Shown here: piece by piece, positions 1 through 6,491 of the stretch
Numbering within the stretch: position 1 is the first letter of the stretch
Layout: each line of letters starts with the position of its first letter
Source of the DNA: an uncultured Blautia sp.
GTDB taxonomy: Bacteria; Bacillota; Clostridia; Lachnospirales; Lachnospiraceae
Assembly: GCA_946629475.1 (NCBI GenBank)
Contig: CAMOXX010000159.1
Coordinates: 1-6,546, forward strand
Direction of reading: 5' to 3'
Length of the DNA stretch: 6,546 bases
Notes under the pieces: generated by a model
What the model saw: only the letters and a program-made list of their open reading frames with translations
Databases searched by the model: none
What the model was told of the DNA's origin: nothing
Program-made: the position numbers and the translations under genes

Positions 1-240
1 CCCGCGTTTGTAACGGCAGGTGATTGTGGCATCAAATGGATTTTGCACACTTCAGGCGAAATGTCAGCCTTTGCTTTCGGAACACGGCTGTGTTTCTTCC
101 TGCGTTGTGTGTATGGCGTATTGGAAGTTTACGACACCGCAGCGGAGCATTTCGAGCAGGTTATCAATTTGGAAAGACAATATCGCCAACAGGTTTTACC
201 ATTGGTATCGATGTACACAAGAAGCCAAAAACCTGGATGA
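1..240 (+). CDS. possible 3' end of an unidentified plus-strand gene, perhaps frameshifted
   Basis: One plus-strand frame is open from the first base of the window to a TGA at 238-240 (79 codons), so any gene here starts outside the window. The translation has a hydrophobic stretch (GTRLCFFLRCVYGVLEVY) and then an amphipathic, helix-like segment (AAEHFEQVINLERQYRQQ). I do not recognise a family. The next frame continues without a stop to 325 (EAKNLDDEINNFMKPDEHL) and also looks protein-like. A single frameshift near 195-225 would join the two into one reading frame ending just before the terminator at 332-380, which is where a gene end would be expected. Alternatives are a decayed gene, or chance open frames, because all three forward frames are fairly open here. 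No function is proposed. Confidence 0.35.
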   Translation, partial: PAFVTAGDCGIKWILHTSGEMSAFAFGTRLCFFLRCVYGVLEVYDTAAEHFEQVINLERQYRQQVLPLVSMYTRSQKPG

Positions 241-331
241 CGAAATAAATAATTTCATGAAACCTGATGAACACCTGATTATTCCTGACCGCTGCCTTCT
301 GAAAAAATCCATACGTATCAGCTGAGACAGC

Positions 332-380
332 AAAAAGGAGCATCCTGTCGGCATGTTTTCCGGCAGAATGCTCCTTTTTT
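332..380. terminator. bidirectional intrinsic terminator between converging genes
   Basis: The left arm (337-351, GGAGCAT...CTG...CGG) pairs with the right arm (360-374, CCG...CAG...ATGCTCC), with one C-A mismatch, one G-T wobble and an 8-base loop at 352-359. The stem is flanked by five A on the left and six T on the right, so either transcript ends in a GC-rich hairpin followed by a U tract. On the minus strand it directly follows, and slightly overlaps, the TAA stop of the GH32 gene (379-381), and so closes the sugar operon. On the plus strand it would end whatever lies at 1-325. Confidence 0.9.
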
Positions 381-1860
381 AACTCAGCGCATACTTTTCT
401 ACATCGATCGTTGCCTGTCCATCACAGTAAAATTCTATTCCTTCGGCGCCCAGAGGTGTAAAGAAGGTTACTGTTCCAGCTTTTTCTCCATCATTTACAA
501 AAACCTCCAGACTGTATTTGTCCAGAATGAATCTCAATTTATATACTCCCAGACGCGGAACAACCGTCATTTCCCGGCTGTGTACGATATCATACAGATA
601 TCCGGAGTGATCCCTCTCGATGCGCAGGACATTCTTCTGAGGCATCAGAATAATGTCCGTGTGACAGATTTCGTCGGCAGCGACCCGGATCACCAGTTTT
701 TTCAGCATTGCATGATCCTTTACGGTAACCGTCATGTCCGCCATGCGGCCACTGACTCCTGCCAACACGGTTTTTTCACTGCCCGGCTGTACATTTTTGC
801 ATATTACCTTTTCTTTCCGCCGATCCAGGAGCTCGCGGATCGGAGCCTGGGTCAGTCTGCCATCACGAATTGAGAGCTCTCTCGGCATGGTAAGCTGTCC
901 GAAGAATCTGACACCCGGTGGGACAAACATGGAATTGGACCAGGCCTGCATCCAGCTGATCATGACTCTGCGTCCATCCGGGGTAATCATCGTCTGAGGC
1001 GCGTAAAAATCGATTCCATTGTCTATGGCCTGCATCGATTCCTGCCGGAAGGAACGGTTCTTTTTATCAAATTCCCCGATGATCGCCATTGTATTGTGCC
1101 CGACATGGAATTCATCCCCCATCGGCATCATCGCCATGGGACTAACCAGTAGGACATGCTTCCCATCCAGTTCAAAAAAGTCCGGGCACTCCCACATTCC
1201 TCCCAGCAGATGGGTGCTTTCCGCCAGCGTGCAGGCATATTCCCAGTCAAAACCGTTATCGCTCTGAAACATGACGATCCTGCAGGTCGCGTCATGATTC
1301 ATGGCAGAGATGACCGCGTAAAAGGTCCCATCCGCTTCCCGCCAGATCTTGGGATCGCGAAAATCGCCCTCCATACATCCGCCTGGCACATTCTCCGGTA
1401 AAATCACAGGATTTCCAGAATATTTCTCGTAATTCTCCCCATCTCCAAAAGCAAGGCACTGTGTCTGACGGACACGGTCTTTCCTGTACGGTATTTTTTC
1501 CAGTGTTTCCACGCCCGTATACAAGAGCATATGACGCCCATCTTCCAGTTCAAGTCCACTCCCGGAAAAACAGCCGAAATTATCGTACTTTTTGTCTGGT
1601 GCCATGGCAACGGGGAGCCGTTTCCAGGACAGCAGATCCTCGCTGACCGCATGGCCCCAGTGCATACTCCCCCAGGAATTGGAATATGGAAAATACTGGT
1701 AAAAAATGTGATATGCCCCTTTGTAATATGAAAAACCGTTTGGATCATTGATCCAGCCACAGCCGCCGGTAAGGTGAAATCCCGGCCGCTCTGCATCGGG
1801 GATCTGTTCCAGCATCTGCGCTTCATAGTCTCTTGCGTTTTGCAAAAGCTTACTGATCAT
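379..1860 (-). CDS. glycoside hydrolase family 32 beta-fructofuranosidase (sucrose / fructo-oligosaccharide hydrolase)
   Basis: This 493-residue enzyme probably cleaves terminal beta-linked fructose from sucrose or short fructo-oligosaccharides by a retaining mechanism. All three GH32 catalytic motifs are visible: WINDPNG at 36-42 (nucleophile Asp39), FRDPK at 167-171 (transition-state-stabilising Asp169) and WECPD at 223-227 (acid/base Glu224). Residues 1 to about 335 form the five-bladed propeller. The C-terminal part resembles the GH32 beta-sandwich, including SLEVFVNDG at 450-458 and a late IEFYCDG. There is no signal peptide, so it should act in the cytoplasm after import. Length is normal for intracellular members. 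The ATG at 1860 follows an AAGAGG at about 1870-1875 that lies inside the end of the regulator gene; the two genes are 2 bp apart, which suggests translational coupling. Whether the sugar arrives phosphorylated cannot be read from the sequence, but ABC import argues for an unphosphorylated substrate. Exact substrate is not determined. Confidence 0.93.
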   Translation of the reverse strand: MISKLLQNARDYEAQMLEQIPDAERPGFHLTGGCGWINDPNGFSYYKGAYHIFYQYFPYSNSWGSMHWGHAVSEDLLSWKRLPVAMAPDKKYDNFGCFSGSGLELEDGRHMLLYTGVETLEKIPYRKDRVRQTQCLAFGDGENYEKYSGNPVILPENVPGGCMEGDFRDPKIWREADGTFYAVISAMNHDATCRIVMFQSDNGFDWEYACTLAESTHLLGGMWECPDFFELDGKHVLLVSPMAMMPMGDEFHVGHNTMAIIGEFDKKNRSFRQESMQAIDNGIDFYAPQTMITPDGRRVMISWMQAWSNSMFVPPGVRFFGQLTMPRELSIRDGRLTQAPIRELLDRRKEKVICKNVQPGSEKTVLAGVSGRMADMTVTVKDHAMLKKLVIRVAADEICHTDIILMPQKNVLRIERDHSGYLYDIVHSREMTVVPRLGVYKLRFILDKYSLEVFVNDGEKAGTVTFFTPLGAEGIEFYCDGQATIDVEKYALS

Positions 1861-1862
1861 AT

Positions 1863-2867
1863 TTATTTACCTCTTCCGGACGGAAAGGGTTTTGTGGAAT
1901 CCCCCTCCCGGAGTGTCACTTCTAATTGAATACACTTTTTTTCCACAGGTTTTCCCTGGATCCTGTCGATCAGAAGATTAACGCACACATCCGCCAGCTG
2001 ATCGATCGGTTGGACGATCGTGGTCAGCTTCGGATATGGGACACGGCTCAGATAGGTTCCATCATAAGCGACGATCTTAAAATCCTCCGGATATTTCCGA
2101 CCCTTTGCCTCCAGTGTCTGGATCAGCGTCACCGCCATAACATCGGTCGCGAAATATCCATCCAGATTTCCAAAGTTCTCCGCGATTTTGAGCGCGGCAT
2201 CCGCATAATCCGAATACTGAAATCCATTCCACTTTAACAGATAATTATGGCAGACAATGCTGTGCTCTTTCATTACCTGTTCAAACACTTCATGCCGGGC
2301 ATTGGAAGGGGTGGATACCTTTCGATGCCCGGTACACTGCAGTACCGTCTTGCATCCGGCATTGATCAGCAACTGCGCGGCCATCCGCCCGCCTTTTTCG
2401 TGATCGACGGCCACGAAGGGAATCTGATCCCCCAGCTGGCGGTCCAGCGCGACGATCGGCCGGTTCACTTCCTGATATTGTTCTATATCCAGGGTATGTA
2501 CACCGGTGATGATCCCATCGACCCGCTGCTTTTTTAAGAGCTCCAGGTAATAGGTTTCGTAGTTTTGTTCTCTCCAGGTGTTGCAGATCATGGTCTGGTA
2601 ACCTTTACGGAAAAGCGCGATCTCAGCTGCGTTGGTAAATTCCGCGAAATACGGATGTGAAACCTCCGGTATGATGATCGCCACGATCCCGGTCTTCTTA
2701 TGATACAGATTTCTGGCCATTTCATTCGGGGTATAATTTAACTCCCGTATAGCCGACATAACCTTTTCTCTTGTATCAGCCTTAACATATCCGCACTCAT
2801 TCAGGACACGAGATACGGTTGCGACTCCCACGTGCGCATGCTTTGCAACATCCTGAATCGTAGTCAT
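1863..2867 (-). CDS. LacI-family transcriptional regulator of the sugar operon
   Basis: This is a 334-residue LacI/GalR-type repressor. The N-terminal helix-turn-helix is classic: MTTIQDVAKHAHVGVATVSR begins at residue 1, followed by RVLN and the hinge-helix motif NEMARNL at 48-54, whose Leu54 would be the minor-groove lever. Residues about 60-325 are a periplasmic-binding-protein-like effector domain, with features such as VDGII, VALDRQ, FVAVDHEKGG and DGYFATDVMA. The start was set at 2867 because AGAGGGG lies 8 bases upstream. An in-frame ATG at 2873 is only 2-3 bases from that site, and one at 2915 has no good site. The gene sits between permease and hydrolase, so it is probably co-transcribed with its targets. 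The likely binding sites are the TGGAAC-NN-GTTCCA palindromes upstream of the binding-protein gene. Its specificity residues (Val15-Ala16 before TVSR) resemble the CcpA type (Met-Ala). Likely inducer: the imported sugar or a product of it (inferred). Confidence 0.93.
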   Translation of the reverse strand: MTTIQDVAKHAHVGVATVSRVLNECGYVKADTREKVMSAIRELNYTPNEMARNLYHKKTGIVAIIIPEVSHPYFAEFTNAAEIALFRKGYQTMICNTWREQNYETYYLELLKKQRVDGIITGVHTLDIEQYQEVNRPIVALDRQLGDQIPFVAVDHEKGGRMAAQLLINAGCKTVLQCTGHRKVSTPSNARHEVFEQVMKEHSIVCHNYLLKWNGFQYSDYADAALKIAENFGNLDGYFATDVMAVTLIQTLEAKGRKYPEDFKIVAYDGTYLSRVPYPKLTTIVQPIDQLADVCVNLLIDRIQGKPVEKKCIQLEVTLREGDSTKPFPSGRGK

Positions 2868-3028
2868 ATGCATCGCCCCTCTTTTCTGTGTCACCGGCAG
2901 TTTTCCGGGCTTCATGCGATACCGAGAGTAACTCTGACGCCCGGATATCTGCAGTCATCTGTGTATCTGAATAAAGTCTAACACAAGACAAAAGTGGATA
3001 CAATAGACTTCTTTTGAACACCTGATAT
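2868..3028 (-). promoter_or_regulatory. permease-lacI intergenic region with a weak candidate promoter
   Basis: This 161 bp gap has no terminator that I can see, so read-through from the permeases into lacI is likely. On the minus strand, TTGTAT (2999-3004) and TAGACT (2976-2981) are separated by 17 bp and could be a weak secondary promoter for lacI; both hexamers match consensus poorly. The same stretch carries a perfect 7-bp inverted repeat, AAGTCTA at 2974-2980 and TAGACTT at 3004-3010, which overlaps both hexamers. A small odd palindrome (AGAGT-A-ACTCT) lies at 2925-2935. No copy of the TGGAAC/GTTCCA operator is present here. Confidence 0.3.
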
Positions 3029-3880
3029 TCAGCCTTTGATTCCGGAGGATGCAATACCTTCCACATAATATTTCTGCATGAAGATGAACATGATAATCAT
3101 GGGAATGGCAGAAATAACCAGAGCTGCCATGATGGCACTGTAGTGTACCGGCTGTGTACCAAAGAAGGACTGGACAGCGAGCTGGATCGTTCTTTTGTTT
3201 TCGCCGGTCATTACCAGGAAGGGCCACATAAAGTCATTCCAGTGGGCGACAAAATCCAGAATAAATACCGTCGCATATACTGTCTTGGAGATCGGAACTA
3301 CGATCTTAAAAAACGTTCCCGCAGGGCTGCAGCCGTCTATATACGCAGCCTCGATCAGATCATCCGGGATATCATAGAAAAACTGCCGGAACATATAGAT
3401 GGAGAAGCATTTGGCCGCAAACGGAACGACCAGAGCCGTCATCGTATTAACCCATCCCAGCTGTGACATCTCGATATACAGGGGAAGCATGATCGCTTCC
3501 ATCGGAAGGACCATCAAAGCGACGACCAGATTGAGAATGGCTCCCTTTCCGATAAAAGAGAATTTTGCCAGCGCATATCCGCACATGGAATTCAGCAGAA
3601 GATCCAGGAGCAGGATCAGTGCGATGTACAGAAGCGTATTCCGGAAAACCCTCAGGAGGTTCATTCTGTTAAATACCTCTATGTAATTTGCCAGAGAGGC
3701 ATGAGATGGAAAGAATGTCCGTATGGAATTCATATTGGCAAAGATCTCCGCTTCCGGTTTGAGAGACGCGGAAATCATCCAGATCAACGGTGAGACAAAA
3801 ATGATGCCGATCACGATATTACCGAAGTAAAACAGAAATCTGGAAAGACCAGCCGAGAATTTCAAAGATGATTTCTTCAT
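3029..3880 (-). CDS. ABC sugar transporter permease, MalG/UgpE-like (CUT1 family)
   Basis: This is the second inner-membrane subunit of a CUT1-type carbohydrate importer, 283 residues long. A first membrane helix at about 15-38 is followed by the SLKPEAE segment (39-45) typical of MalG-type subunits. Further hydrophobic segments lie at about 82-105, 114-137, 147-168, 200-220 and 250-272, giving the usual six. The cytoplasmic EAA loop that contacts the ATPase is at about 174-196 (LIEAAYIDGCSPAG...). The start was placed at 3880 because GGAGG sits 7 bases upstream; an in-frame ATG at 3901 overlaps the end of the previous permease gene and has no comparable site. The gap to the upstream permease gene is 13 bp, so the pair should be co-expressed and assemble as a heterodimer. 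No ATPase gene follows, as is common for such operons that use a shared MsmX/MsmK-type ATPase. Confidence 0.94.
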   Translation of the reverse strand: MKKSSLKFSAGLSRFLFYFGNIVIGIIFVSPLIWMISASLKPEAEIFANMNSIRTFFPSHASLANYIEVFNRMNLLRVFRNTLLYIALILLLDLLLNSMCGYALAKFSFIGKGAILNLVVALMVLPMEAIMLPLYIEMSQLGWVNTMTALVVPFAAKCFSIYMFRQFFYDIPDDLIEAAYIDGCSPAGTFFKIVVPISKTVYATVFILDFVAHWNDFMWPFLVMTGENKRTIQLAVQSFFGTQPVHYSAIMAALVISAIPMIIMFIFMQKYYVEGIASSGIKG

Positions 3881-3893
3881 CGCCTTACCTCCG

Positions 3894-4793
3894 TTACTCA
3901 TTCGCTGTCGTGATCCGTTTCATCGTCAGGGACATGATAACCACGATCACAAAGAATACAGTTGCTATCGAGCAGGCATATCCGAAATTTCCTTTCTGGA
4001 AGCCCTGGGTGTAAATATAATAGACCAGCGTCTTGGTCGCGTTTTTCGGACCGCCCTGCGTCATGATGTAAGGCTGTGTGAACAGCTTCATGGCCTGGAT
4101 CATCGTGATCATGATCACATATTTGATGGTGCCGCGCAGTCCCGGCAAGGTAATGTACCAGAACTGATTCCACTTTGTGGCGCCGTCCACGGAGGCAGCT
4201 TCGTACTGTTCACGCGGGATTCCCTGCAGGCCTGCCAGGAAGATCATCATCTGATAGCCGGCACCCTGCCAGGCAGACATAAAGATGATGGCGTTCATCG
4301 CTGTATGCTCGTTCGTCAGGAAATTGATCGGATTTAAGCCAAGATTTACCAGCAGTGAATTGATCAGACCGGTGTTTGGATTTGCATTATACAGAACGGA
4401 CCACAGCACAGCAATTACGACCATGGAGGTCAGCTGCGGACTGAAATACATCGTTCGGAAAATGGAGACGCCGCGGAATTTCTTCGATACAAGAAGAGCG
4501 AGACCAAGAGCCAGCGCGCACTGCGCCGGAACAACGATAACCGTAAAATAAACAGTATTCTTAAGAGCTACCCAGAAGTTTTTGTCTGCAAACAGCTTGG
4601 AGTAATTGTCAATTCCGATAAAGTCAATGTTGTCAGGCCGCATGATCTGATATTTGAAAGCGGAAAAATATGCGGTGTAGATCATTGGTACGACAAGAAA
4701 AGAGATCAGGAGGATCACAGCCGGAGCCACGAACAGATACGCGGTAACCCTTTCGTTTTTCTTTCTGCCTTGCAAGTTGCCTGTTTTTTTCAT
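3894..4793 (-). CDS. ABC sugar transporter permease, MalF/UgpA-like (CUT1 family)
   Basis: This 299-residue membrane protein is the first permease of the CUT1 importer. A short positively charged cytoplasmic N-terminus (KKTGNLQGRKKNER) precedes helix 1 at about 17-42. Other hydrophobic segments lie at about 80-102, 112-135, 167-190, 222-240 and 268-290. The EAA loop is at about 197-217 (YEAASVDGATKWNQF...TLP), and the conserved MTQGGP motif precedes the last helix. It lacks the long N-terminal extension and large periplasmic loop of E. coli MalF, as is usual in Gram-positive versions. The ATG at 4793 has AGAGAGG 8 bases upstream. It lies 163 bp downstream of the binding-protein gene, just after a strong hairpin that may lower its expression relative to that gene. 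Substrate cannot be read from this subunit; fructosides are inferred from the linked GH32 enzyme. Confidence 0.95.
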   Translation of the reverse strand: MKKTGNLQGRKKNERVTAYLFVAPAVILLISFLVVPMIYTAYFSAFKYQIMRPDNIDFIGIDNYSKLFADKNFWVALKNTVYFTVIVVPAQCALALGLALLVSKKFRGVSIFRTMYFSPQLTSMVVIAVLWSVLYNANPNTGLINSLLVNLGLNPINFLTNEHTAMNAIIFMSAWQGAGYQMMIFLAGLQGIPREQYEAASVDGATKWNQFWYITLPGLRGTIKYVIMITMIQAMKLFTQPYIMTQGGPKNATKTLVYYIYTQGFQKGNFGYACSIATVFFVIVVIMSLTMKRITTANE

Positions 4794-4809
4794 AGAATCA
4801 ACCTCTCTG

Positions 4810-4850
4810 AAAAAAGCTGCCGGATACCGGTCAGGGTATCCGGCAGCTTT
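4810..4850 (-). terminator. intra-operon intrinsic terminator / attenuator after the binding-protein gene
   Basis: A perfect 16-bp stem (arms 4813-4828 and 4835-4850, AAAGCTGCCGGATACC and its complement) encloses a 6-base loop at 4829-4834. In the minus-strand transcript it is followed by six U, three of them in the base of the stem. This has the form of an intrinsic terminator. It lies after the binding-protein gene and directly before the permease ribosome binding site, so partial read-through would give excess binding protein over permease. It could also protect the 3' end of a processed binding-protein mRNA. A TATAAT hexamer lies just upstream (4853-4858). Confidence 0.85.
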
Positions 4851-4956
4851 GTATTATACTCACAGCCGCCCATAGAGATATGTCATTGATCAGCACCAGA
4901 CGGCCTGCAGGAGGGAGAGAGGAGACAGGCTCCTCCACACCCTGATTTATGAGCGA

Positions 4957-6270
4957 TCATTCTGCGTAATATGTTTCATAATCCTCGGTGAACAGTTCTG
5001 CCACGTTTGTCAGTTCATCCTGGATATAATCAGCATCCACTTCTCCATTGGTCGCTGCGTCTGAGAAGATGTTGGTCATGGCTTCCGCGTAGTTTGCAGA
5101 GAAAGTCGCATAGGAAGGAGTTCTGGGACGCGGAACAGCGGTATTGTTGAGCTGCTCAACAAACAGAGCTCTCGGGCCTTCTGCGTAATCAGCCATCGCT
5201 TCGTTTTCATATGCGGTGTTTCTGGTTGCCGGTTTTGCGATGGCAGCAGCATAAGTCGCAACGTTCTCTGTGCTCATCAGCCACTGAAGGAATTCTCCGG
5301 CTGCCTCGACGTTTTCGCAGTCGCGGCTGATGGCTGCAGACCAGTCACCACAGGGAGAAACGGCTTTGCCTGTATCAGATACCGGATAGTATGTCACGCC
5401 CCAATCGAAGCTCGCATTTGCCTCAAGGGTGGCTACCTCCCAGGAACCGCCGATCATGGTCGCGCAGGCGCCATTCAGGAACTCATCCTGGATCGGATCT
5501 ACATTGGCATATCCCTTCGCGATCAGATCTGCCAGATATGCGGTCGTTTCTACCGCTTCTTCACTGTCGACATATCCTTCAGCGGTCTTGCCGTCATCGC
5601 TGATATAGTCCTTGCCTTTGGAGATATACATCGGCTCAAGGGCATAGGGAAGGCCTTCGCCATGATCCATGATGATGTGTGTGCCTACATGCTCGTCTGT
5701 GGTGCATTTTTCGGCGATATCAGCCATCTCTTCCCAGGTGACCGGGTTCTCCAGTGTGCGGGAATCCAGATCATCTGTATCGATACCGGCTTCTTTCAGC
5801 ATTTCTTTGTTGTAATAGAAGGCAACGCCGGACTCTGTGGCAGACATGGCATACAGTTCCCCATCATAGGTGCACTGCGCGATCGTTGAGGGAACGATAT
5901 CAGCCATATCCTCTTCAGTAAAGTATTCTGTGATCGGAACGATGATCCCGTTCGCCGCATAGTAAGAAACCTGCGGTCCATCGACATAGAAAATGGAGGG
6001 AAGATCATTGGAGGTCACAGCGGTCGCGATCTTGTTATCATAGGCATAGGAATCGGAACGATCAATCGCTTCACGACTTACCTGAATCTCAGGATGCGCT
6101 TCATTCCACTCAGCAAGCTTCTCGACCCACCATGCTTCCACAGCCTCTCTGTCGGTGGGGCTCCAGATGGAAAGGTTTACAACGTCACCACTCTCTGCCA
6201 TTGTCGGAACCGCTGCCAGCGTTGAAGCTACCATTGCCAAACCGAGGACGATACTCAAATGTTTTCTCAT
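4957..6270 (-). CDS. ABC transporter extracellular sugar-binding protein (CUT1, SBP family 1-like)
   Basis: This 437-residue exported protein should bind the sugar outside the membrane and deliver it to the two downstream permeases. Residues 1-25 form a signal peptide: a basic start (MRKH), a hydrophobic core (LSIVLGLAMVASTLAAV) and a likely signal peptidase I site after PTMA. The mature protein opens with the VNLSIWSP strand typical of family 1 solute-binding proteins, has a WNEAHPEI-like segment at 55-62, and carries the family hallmark YDGELYAMS...FYYNKEMLKEAG with YYNK at 152-155. The start at 6270 was chosen because AAAGGAGG lies 5 bases upstream and the signal peptide begins there; the frame runs open further upstream (to 6378), but that part overlaps the predicted second promoter and operator. 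Odd point: there is no lipobox cysteine in the signal region, although Gram-positive binding proteins are usually lipoproteins. Sugar specificity is inferred only from context. Confidence 0.94.
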   Translation of the reverse strand: MRKHLSIVLGLAMVASTLAAVPTMAESGDVVNLSIWSPTDREAVEAWWVEKLAEWNEAHPEIQVSREAIDRSDSYAYDNKIATAVTSNDLPSIFYVDGPQVSYYAANGIIVPITEYFTEEDMADIVPSTIAQCTYDGELYAMSATESGVAFYYNKEMLKEAGIDTDDLDSRTLENPVTWEEMADIAEKCTTDEHVGTHIIMDHGEGLPYALEPMYISKGKDYISDDGKTAEGYVDSEEAVETTAYLADLIAKGYANVDPIQDEFLNGACATMIGGSWEVATLEANASFDWGVTYYPVSDTGKAVSPCGDWSAAISRDCENVEAAGEFLQWLMSTENVATYAAAIAKPATRNTAYENEAMADYAEGPRALFVEQLNNTAVPRPRTPSYATFSANYAEAMTNIFSDAATNGEVDADYIQDELTNVAELFTEDYETYYAE

Positions 6271-6275
6271 GTTTT

Positions 6276-6283
6276 CCTCCTTT
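6276..6283 (-). promoter_or_regulatory. ribosome binding site of the binding-protein gene
   Basis: AAAGGAGG lies 5 bases before the ATG at 6270. It is close to a perfect Shine-Dalgarno sequence and decides in favour of this start over the longer open frame that extends to 6378. Confidence 0.85.
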
Positions 6284-6340
6284 GAAATATGTGTTCCATT
6301 ACCCCTGTTTTTCTTTAGTTTATCAGGGCTCTGCCGGTCA

Positions 6341-6360
6341 TGTGGAACGGGTTCCATATT
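6341..6360 (-). promoter_or_regulatory. LacI-type operator O2
   Basis: The core TGGAAC-GG-GTTCCA (6343-6356) is a perfect 6-bp inverted repeat with a 2-bp centre. Read on the minus strand it gives AATATGGAACCCGTTCCA, an 18-base string that recurs exactly on the plus strand in O1 (6462-6479). It begins 11 bp after a candidate -10 box (6368-6373), a position that would block initiation or clearance. Most likely bound by the LacI-family protein of this operon. The core differs from the CcpA cre consensus only at the central dinucleotide, so a CcpA-like reader is an alternative. Confidence 0.8.
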
Positions 6361-6367
6361 TTGGCTT

Positions 6368-6397
6368 TTTATATCCACAGACCATGAAGCCTGTGGA
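6368..6397 (-). promoter_or_regulatory. candidate second promoter P2 of the operon
   Basis: On the minus strand TATAAA (6368-6373) is a good -10 candidate. An 18-bp spacer separates it from TCCACA (6392-6397), a 4-of-6 match to the -35 consensus. A start near 6361 would give a leader of about 90 bases and place O2 at about +3 to +20. The same stretch contains a perfect 8-bp inverted repeat, ATCCACAG (6373-6380) and CTGTGGAT (6391-6398), so it may instead be a leader hairpin of the longer transcript. Confidence 0.4.
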
Positions 6398-6398
6398 T
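6373..6398. repeat. 8-bp perfect inverted repeat with 10-base spacer
   Basis: ATCCACAG at 6373-6380 is repeated in inverted form as CTGTGGAT at 6391-6398. In RNA it would be an 8-bp stem with a 10-base loop. In DNA the arms are 18 bp apart, over the -35 and next to the -10 of candidate P2. No T tract follows in a terminator-like arrangement. Confidence 0.7.
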
Positions 6399-6454
6399 CT
6401 GTTTATACTGCCATGAAACCACGAAAGTGGTCCGAATGCTGAGTTGTCAGAATA

Positions 6455-6490
6455 AAACCGCAATATGGAACCCGTTCCATATTGTGGTTT
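6455..6490. promoter_or_regulatory. LacI-type operator O1 within a 36-bp near-perfect palindrome
   Basis: The inner 24 bp (6461-6484) is a perfect palindrome: CAATATGGAAC, a CC centre (6472-6473), then GTTCCATATTG. Allowing one mismatch (6460/6485), symmetry extends to AAACC at 6455-6459 and GGTTT at 6486-6490, so 16 of 17 arm positions pair. The core TGGAAC-NN-GTTCCA is shared with O2, 123 bp away. The site starts at the predicted +1 of promoter P1, the classical place for a repressor to block transcription. Likely ligand: the LacI-family regulator encoded at 1863-2867. Confidence 0.85.
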
Positions 6491-6491
6491 C

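Noticed and set aside
190..248. In plus-strand frame 3 the translation contains GIDVHKK, similar to the N-terminal motif of IS110-type transposases.
   Set aside because: The frame stops eight codons later, nothing around it resembles the rest of such a transposase, and a short match in one of three open frames can be chance. No inverted repeats or other mobile-element marks are present.
1404..1826. A 140-residue minus-strand open frame inside the GH32 gene, and several other long open frames opposite or within the operon genes.
   Set aside because: They overlap genes with clear family motifs, lack ribosome binding sites and show no recognisable domains.
4919..4935. Small hairpin GAGGAG-ACAGG-CTCCTC just after the binding-protein gene.
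   Set aside because: It has a six-base stem and no U tract. The stronger structure at 4810-4850 is the likely functional one.
6293..6298. A third operator near the binding-protein ribosome binding site (GTTCCA).
   Set aside because: Only one half-site is present; the partner arm is absent.
6271..6378. A 36-codon N-terminal extension of the binding protein reaching back to a GTG at 6378.
   Set aside because: It would hide the signal peptide, has no ribosome binding site, and overlaps the candidate P2 -10 box and O2. The ATG at 6270 has a near-perfect ribosome binding site.
6466..6479. A CcpA catabolite-repression (cre) site at O1/O2.
   Set aside because: The 14-base core fits the cre pattern except for the central CG, which is CC or GG here. 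Two near-identical palindromes beside a local LacI-family gene are better explained by that regulator, though dual recognition cannot be excluded.
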